From contig NZ_JAJFBP010000023.1 in NCBI RefSeq assembly GCF_020697055.1, positions 1 through 64,000 on the forward strand: a DNA stretch of 64,000 bases, given 5' to 3'. This DNA comes from Panacagrimonas sp. Lineage in GTDB: Bacteria; Pseudomonadota; Gammaproteobacteria; Nevskiales; Nevskiaceae. The notes under the pieces are model-generated. The model did not search any database, was not told the DNA's origin, and worked only from the letters and a program-made list of their open reading frames with translations. Below, one piece after another: positions 59,465 to 64,000 of the stretch. Position numbers and translations under genes: made by a program. Position 1 is the first letter of the stretch. Each line of letters begins with the position of its first letter.

Positions 59465-59962
59465 TTAATGCTTCAACTTCAAATTCTTGAGTGCCGCCAG
59501 TGGACTGGGCTTGTCGACCGGGTCCGGGGCCGCGTCTGCGCCCTCGGGCGGACGCGCATTCTCGCACGTCGGACACCTCGGCATCATCGGCAGCGCCAGC
59601 AACACTTCGTCCTCGACGATCTGATGCAGCGGCAGGCAATCCTCGCGCACCAGCACCGGCTCGCCCTGCTCCATCAACCGCTCTTCCTGTTCCTCGTTCA
59701 TCGCCAGCGCCAGTCGCACCGGCGCGTTCAACGACCAGGCAAAACGTTCGCTACACACCCGGCACTCCAGGTGCAGGCATCCGCTCACCTGCCCTTCAAG
59801 CCAACCCTGGCGACCGACGTCGACCCGCACCTGCAGCTCCGCGCTGATATCCCGAGGTTCGAACTCCGCGAGGCGATCGAGCCCGGCAGGGTCCACGGGA
59901 CCGGCATAGCGCTCTTCTCGCGCAACGGCGCGCGATGCGCTGACCTGGGCTGGAATGGACAT
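59465..59962 (-). CDS. yceD: YceD family (DUF177) protein, large-subunit rRNA accumulation factor
   Basis: A 165-residue DUF177 protein with two CxxC pairs (ECRVCSERF and RCPTCEN) and the conserved acidic segment EDEVLLALPMMPRC. The family is needed for normal 23S rRNA levels in bacteria and plastids and is regularly encoded just before rpmF. The ATG at 59962 (MSIPAQVS) is preferred over a TTG 12 nt upstream. Confidence 0.93.
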   Translation of the reverse strand: MSIPAQVSASRAVAREERYAGPVDPAGLDRLAEFEPRDISAELQVRVDVGRQGWLEGQVSGCLHLECRVCSERFAWSLNAPVRLALAMNEEQEERLMEQGEPVLVREDCLPLHQIVEDEVLLALPMMPRCPTCENARPPEGADAAPDPVDKPSPLAALKNLKLKH

Positions 59963-60029
59963 GACGACGGCCAAAAAGGGCGCGAATGGTAGATTCGCCC
60001 ACCCCCCAAGTCAAAGCCGCAGACCCTGC

Positions 60030-60605
60030 ATGGTCCCGCTGATCCTGGCCTCGACCTCCCGCTACCGAGCCGAGCTGCTGACCCGGCTGCTGCTGCCGTT
60101 CGAAGCGGCCGCGCCCAACGCAGACGAGACCCCGATGCCAGCCGAGACCGCCCAGAAGCTGGCCGCGCGCCTGGCCCGGGCCAAGGCGCAATCGGTGGCC
60201 CAGCAGCGGCCGGACGCCTGCGTGATCGGTTCGGACCAGGTCGCCTCGTGCATGAACCGCCTGCTCGGCAAGCCCGGCAGCCGCCAGGCGGCGGCCGAAC
60301 AGCTGTCTTTCATGGCCGGCCGTACGGTGCTGTTCGCCACCGCGGTGAGCCTCGTGCATCCCGAGCTGCCGCGGCCGCTGGCCGAGCTCGACCTGACGCT
60401 GGTCAAGCTGCGCCGGATCAAGGCGGCGGACATCGATCGCTATCTGGATGCCGAGCCGGCGTTCGATTGCGCCGGCAGCTTCCGCGCCGAGGGCCTGGGC
60501 ATCAGCCTGTTCGAGGAGATTCAGTCGCGCGATCCGACCGGACTGATCGGCCTGCCGCTGATCGCCCTGGCGCGGATGCTGCGCAAGGCGGGCTATCCGC
60601 TCTAG
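60030..60605 (+). CDS. Maf-like nucleoside triphosphate pyrophosphatase (YceF type)
   Basis: A 191-residue Maf protein: LILASTSRYRAELLTRLLLPFEAAAPNADE, VIGSDQVASC, and the later FDCAGSFRAEGLGISLFEEIQSRDPTGLIGLPL. It hydrolyses noncanonical nucleotides. The YceF branch acts on m7GTP. It is divergent from yceD with a 67-bp gap. Its last 4 nt overlap the convergent HAD gene. Confidence 0.94.
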   Translation: MVPLILASTSRYRAELLTRLLLPFEAAAPNADETPMPAETAQKLAARLARAKAQSVAQQRPDACVIGSDQVASCMNRLLGKPGSRQAAAEQLSFMAGRTVLFATAVSLVHPELPRPLAELDLTLVKLRRIKAADIDRYLDAEPAFDCAGSFRAEGLGISLFEEIQSRDPTGLIGLPLIALARMLRKAGYPL

Positions 60606-61285
60606 CGCTCGCCGCGCAGCCAGTGCGGCAGCGACGCCACCGTTTCGATCAGCGCCATCGCCCCGGCCGAACGGATGCGCTCGGGCGCGTGCACGCCGCA
60701 CGTGACGCCGATCATCGGCATGCCGATGGCCCGCGCCATCGCCGCGTCGTACTCGGTGTCGCCCACCATCAGCGCGCGCTCGACCGGCACCCGCAGCTCG
60801 TCGAGCAGCTCGCGCAGCATCAGGGGATCGGGCTTGTTGGCGGTCTCGTCAGCGGTGCGCGTGGCGGCGAACAGCGGTCGCAACGTCGCGTGGTGCTTGA
60901 GTGAACGCTCGAGTCCCGGTCGCGGCTTGCCGGTGGCCACCGCCAGCACGTAACCGCCGCAAGCCAGTTCCGCGAGCGCCTGCTCCGCGCCGTTGAACAG
61001 CGGTGCCTCTCGCGCGGCGGCGACCGGGTCGCCGGGCTTGCCGACGAAGCTCGCGCGATAGCTCATCAGCAGGCGGATCAGCTCCTCGGTGTCGAGCTCC
61101 GGGTAGAGCGTCTGCATGCCGTCGGTCAGTCCCAGGCCGATCAGCTCGGCGATGGCGCGATCGCTGCGCGGCGGCAGGCCCAGGTCGGCGATGGCGGCCT
61201 GCATGCTGCGCACGATCGGGCCTTCGGAATCCGCGAGCGTTCCGTCCCAATCGAAGATCAACAGGTCGTATCGACCGCCGGCCAT
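60602..61285 (-). CDS. HAD-superfamily hydrolase, phosphoglycolate phosphatase-like
   Basis: A 227-residue HAD phosphatase: motif I FDWDGTLADSEG (nucleophile Asp), motif II VATGKPRPG, motif III lysine in ETANKPDPLML, motif IV MVGDTEYDAAMARA. The helical cap (about 20-90) is of the Gph/YjjG type. The substrate is not determined by sequence. It precedes no gph-specific partner and lies after the hypothetical membrane gene and rluC on the same strand, as often seen in Xanthomonadaceae. Confidence 0.92.
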   Translation of the reverse strand: MAGGRYDLLIFDWDGTLADSEGPIVRSMQAAIADLGLPPRSDRAIAELIGLGLTDGMQTLYPELDTEELIRLLMSYRASFVGKPGDPVAAAREAPLFNGAEQALAELACGGYVLAVATGKPRPGLERSLKHHATLRPLFAATRTADETANKPDPLMLRELLDELRVPVERALMVGDTEYDAAMARAIGMPMIGVTCGVHAPERIRSAGAMALIETVASLPHWLRGER

Positions 61286-61292
61286 CGTCGGC

Positions 61293-62717
61293 TCAAGGCA
61301 CGCGCTGCAGCGGCAGCGGCGTCACGTACTGGCCGTCGCGGCCGACGTAGTGGAACGACAGCGTCCGGGTCTTGGCGTCGTAGCCGTAGGCTGTACCGGT
61401 GTTCGGATCCTTGAACTTCGAGGCGAGCGATTCGACGGCGGACGCCGCGTTCTCCGGCGACTCACCGCGTCGCGCCAGTTCGAGCTGCAGCGAGACCATG
61501 CCTTGCAGCGCGACCAGATTGCACTGGCGGCCGAGGTAGTCGATCAACGTGTCCGGGTGCGAGCTGCGCTGCAGGATCCGCCCGATCGGGTTGTAGAACC
61601 ATTCGTACCAGCGCAGGCCCATGCCCGTGTCCTTCGGCCGGGCGTTGATCTCGTCGAACGCCTTGCGCACCGCCACGCAACCTTCGCGCTCGGTGACCGC
61701 GAGCCGATCGAGCTCGCGGTAGCTGCGATTGATCGTGTCGTTCTTCTTGGTCATCAAGCGATACCACCAGGACTGCGACGCCGGGAAATCCTTGCGCACG
61801 ACCGGCTGGCTCGGATCGGCGATCTGTTCCCAGGTGCGGGCCTGGATGCGGAACTCGCCCGCCAGCGCGCCGGCGAGGCTGCGTTCGCTATCGGCCAGCG
61901 GCCGCAGCAGCGTCTCGAGTTCGGCCGCCGCGGCGCCTTCGCGCGCCTGCGGCCACTCGCGAACCAGTTCGGAGACGAACATCAGGTGCGCGGCATATGC
62001 GCGCGACGCGACGATCTTGTCGACGAGCGTGGCGTCGCGCGCCGCGAGCACGCGTCGCCAGATCGCAGCGGAGCGCGCCAGCACCGCGGCGCCCTGCTCG
62101 ATGCTGCCCTCGCCGATCGCCAGTGCGATGACCGACAGGTTGACCAATCCGACGCGATACGCGGTCGCATCCGGCATCGGCTGGTCGATCGAGCCAGGTC
62201 GCGGATCCGAATAACGCGGATAACGCTCGAGCTCCCGGTAGCGCAGCAGCAGCGGATGGATCCGCGGCACCAGCTGGTCGAACACCGCGCGCTGCGCCTG
62301 GCTGTTGCGCACGCATTCGTAGGCGCCGGGCCGATTGCCGGGGCTGCACATCGTCGCCTGGCCTTCGTCGAACTGCGCCGTCGGACGGTCGAGCGCCTGC
62401 GCGTAGGTCGGCTGCGGCTGTCCTTCTTTGGGTGCCGGCGCCTTGGCGAGCGCCTCCAGTGCAGCGGCCCCACGCACGTGCGCCGGCTCGTCGCCACCGA
62501 TGGGAAACGCCAGCAGCGCCAGGAACAGGTTCTCCTCCGGCGGCACCGTCTCGGGCTTGGCATCCAGGACGGCCTGCGCCGCCGGCTCGATCGGCGTGTC
62601 GAACCAGTTGTAGGTGAGCCACAGCGCCATCGGGAACAGGAACACCACGGCGAAGACCATGCCCGGCCGCCGACCCTTGGTGCCGCCACCCGGGACCCGG
62701 ATGACCGGACCGGCCAT
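61293..62717 (-). CDS. hypothetical membrane-anchored protein
   Basis: A 474-residue protein with one N-terminal membrane helix (about 20-36, MVFAVVFLFPMALWLTY) and a large, mostly helical domain that should be periplasmic. It has two cysteine-containing spots (TMCSPGNRPGAYECVRN and GRQCNLVAL) that could form disulfides, and a C-terminal strand region ending FHYVGRDGQYVTPLPLQRVP. I do not recognise a family. Its start shares a base with the rluC stop (TGATG), so it is coupled to rluC. Confidence 0.8.
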   Translation of the reverse strand: MAGPVIRVPGGGTKGRRPGMVFAVVFLFPMALWLTYNWFDTPIEPAAQAVLDAKPETVPPEENLFLALLAFPIGGDEPAHVRGAAALEALAKAPAPKEGQPQPTYAQALDRPTAQFDEGQATMCSPGNRPGAYECVRNSQAQRAVFDQLVPRIHPLLLRYRELERYPRYSDPRPGSIDQPMPDATAYRVGLVNLSVIALAIGEGSIEQGAAVLARSAAIWRRVLAARDATLVDKIVASRAYAAHLMFVSELVREWPQAREGAAAAELETLLRPLADSERSLAGALAGEFRIQARTWEQIADPSQPVVRKDFPASQSWWYRLMTKKNDTINRSYRELDRLAVTEREGCVAVRKAFDEINARPKDTGMGLRWYEWFYNPIGRILQRSSHPDTLIDYLGRQCNLVALQGMVSLQLELARRGESPENAASAVESLASKFKDPNTGTAYGYDAKTRTLSFHYVGRDGQYVTPLPLQRVP

Positions 62718-63727
62718 CAGCGCGCCCTCCGCGCCGAGGAACCGGTCGTCGAGATCGTCGGCAGCCGGCTGAGCACGTCACGCAGCTCGTCGGTCAGCGG
62801 GGCATTCAGCAGCAGCTTGGGCAGGGCGCCGTCCGCGGCCAGCTTGAGAAAGTGCGAGTGCAGGAACATGCGCTTGAGGCCCTTGTCGCGGATCGCCTTG
62901 TCGAATCCGCGATCGCCGTACTTGCGATCGCCCGCCACCGGATACCCCAGCGCCAGCGCGTGCACGCGGATCTGGTGCGTGCGGCCGGAGAAGATCTGCA
63001 CCTCGCACAAGGTCGCGTCGCGATAGCGCGCCTGCGGCGAGAAGCGCGAGCGCGACGGCTTGCCCTCCTCCTCGTCGACGTCGACATAGCGCTCGCCGCC
63101 GGCCACGTTGTTCTTGACCAGGGCGGCGTCGACGTCGCGGTCCTCACCCTTCCAGCGCCCGACCAGCAGCGCGAAGTAGCGCTTCTCGGTGGTGCCTTCC
63201 TTGAACGCCTTCTGCGCCCGCAACAGCGCGGGTCGCGACTTGGCCAGCAGCAGCACGCCGCTGGTGTCCCGATCCAGGCGGTGGCACAGCTCGATGAACT
63301 CGTACTTGTTCCAGGCCCGGATCGACTCGATGACCCCATACGGCAGCCCACTGCCACCATGGCTGGCGTAGCCGGCCGGCTTGTCCAGGGCCAGGTAATG
63401 CTCGTCCTCGTGGATCACGGCCTCGCGCAGCCGATTCAGGACGTCGTCGGGTGGACGCACCGCTTCGCCCTTCTCGGCCATCCGCACCGGCGGGATGCGG
63501 ATCTCGTCGCCCTCGACCAGCTTGCGTTCCGGTTTGGCACGCCCGCCGTTGACCCGCACCTGCCCGGAGCGCAGCAGGCGGTACACGTGCGACTTGGGTA
63601 CGCCCGGCAGCTGTCGGAGCAGGAAGTTGTCGATCCGCTGCCCATCCTCGCGGGCCCCGGCGCGGACGTGGCGCACGGCGGTTGCGGGTTGTGTCAAAAT
63701 GTTTGCGCTCCGAGGGTTATGAGACAT
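62717..63727 (-). CDS. rluC: 23S rRNA pseudouridine(955/2504/2580) synthase RluC
   Basis: A 336-residue pseudouridine synthase. The S4-like N-terminal domain is QRIDNFLLRQLPGVPKSHVYRLLRSGQVRVNGGRAKPERKL. The catalytic motif is CHRLDRDTSGVLLLAKS, whose Asp is the nucleophile, followed by GRTHQIRVHALALGYPVAGDRKYGD. It modifies three uridines of 23S rRNA. In proteobacteria rluC typically lies head to head with rne. Confidence 0.95.
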   Translation of the reverse strand: MSHNPRSANILTQPATAVRHVRAGAREDGQRIDNFLLRQLPGVPKSHVYRLLRSGQVRVNGGRAKPERKLVEGDEIRIPPVRMAEKGEAVRPPDDVLNRLREAVIHEDEHYLALDKPAGYASHGGSGLPYGVIESIRAWNKYEFIELCHRLDRDTSGVLLLAKSRPALLRAQKAFKEGTTEKRYFALLVGRWKGEDRDVDAALVKNNVAGGERYVDVDEEEGKPSRSRFSPQARYRDATLCEVQIFSGRTHQIRVHALALGYPVAGDRKYGDRGFDKAIRDKGLKRMFLHSHFLKLAADGALPKLLLNAPLTDELRDVLSRLPTISTTGSSARRAR

Positions 63728-64000
63728 CGCTACCGGAGCCCCTGCCCGGCAAACGCATCCGCGCCACGCCGGGTTTTCAATAGAACCAAATGATGGCTTC
63801 CAGCCTCCCGCGAGCGTTGACCAGCTTAACCGCTTCGCGGCGGCATCGAAACGTCGTGCTCGCGGTCAGCCTCTGGCTGATCGCGCTGTGCGGCGGCCAC
63901 CAGAAACCTGTGCTCCCGCCAGGCTTCGGGTCACGACGAACACGCGCATTTCCCGAAGCGCGGAACCGTTTTGCCTTCGCCCGGCGGTCGAGCACGCTCC
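63728..64000 (+). promoter_or_regulatory. non-coding leader, probably the rne (RNase E) 5' region
   Basis: No convincing coding frame is present. The stretch is divergent from rluC and contains several self-complementary GC-rich segments (for example around 63890-63940 and 63950-63980). In proteobacteria the rne gene is normally found here, with a long structured 5' UTR through which RNase E regulates its own message. The rne start codon is not in the window, so the call rests on synteny. Confidence 0.4.

Overview
The window is GC-rich, densely packed chromosomal DNA from a gammaproteobacterium. The gene content and order suggest the Xanthomonadales/Lysobacterales (Xanthomonadaceae or Rhodanobacteraceae-like). 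Pointers are the small SRP RNA beside dnaX-ybaB, aat-bpt-infA next to clpA/clpS, yceD-rpmF-plsX, rluC divergent from what looks like the rne leader, a one-subunit siroheme sulfite reductase with DUF934, and intergenic REP-like palindromes and tandem heptamers of the kind common in that order. No phage, plasmid, CRISPR or rRNA/tRNA gene was seen. The only RNA gene I can support is ffs.

Layout. 1-5.1 kb: an acyl-CoA carboxylase of the methylcrotonyl/geranyl type on the minus strand. Its alpha subunit is in two pieces (biotin carboxylase and BT+BCCP) separated by a DUF559 nuclease gene bracketed by inverted REP palindromes. A divergent enoyl-CoA hydratase follows. 5.1-15.5 kb: cysG, an SMR transporter, a small membrane protein, ybaB, dnaX, a tandem AAA+ ATPase, ffs, a hypothetical gene, tsaB and a YoaA/DinG helicase. 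15.5-19 kb: a TPR lipoprotein, mrcB and an MJ1255-type glycosyltransferase. 19-31 kb: a phosphate-acquisition and probable phosphate-sparing lipid region. It has the divergent glycosyltransferase and PlcP/LpxH-like phosphoesterase, olsB-olsA for ornithine lipid, an M14 peptidase coupled to phoU, pstB, pstA, pstC, a phosphate-type porin, and pstS behind a three-unit Pho box.

31-35.4 kb: cysB, sulfite reductase and DUF934 (sulfur assimilation, whose siroheme would be made by cysG at 5-6.5 kb), then two secreted proteins of unknown role. 35.4-41.6 kb: serS, crcB, rarA, lolA, ftsK. 41.7-47.8 kb: a hypothetical, a DUF482 acyltransferase-fold protein, then the N-degron pathway (aat, bpt, clpA, clpS) with infA in between. 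47.9-51.8 kb: an M48 protease, an AIM24-like protein, a DUF2937 protein and a luciferase-like oxidoreductase. 51.8-58.2 kb: a possible decayed gene, then a partial type II secretion locus gspC-D-E-F in which a short inverted-repeat element with an AGTCCCG heptamer array separates gspE from gspF. 58.2-64 kb: plsX, rpmF, yceD, maf, a HAD phosphatase, a hypothetical membrane protein, rluC, and a non-coding leader at the right edge.

The most interesting points are (i) the DUF559/REP cassette sitting exactly at a domain boundary of the carboxylase alpha subunit, and (ii) the clustering of candidate phospholipid-to-glycolipid and ornithine-lipid genes with the whole Pst system. Function calls rest on reading motifs and general family knowledge. 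No database search was possible.
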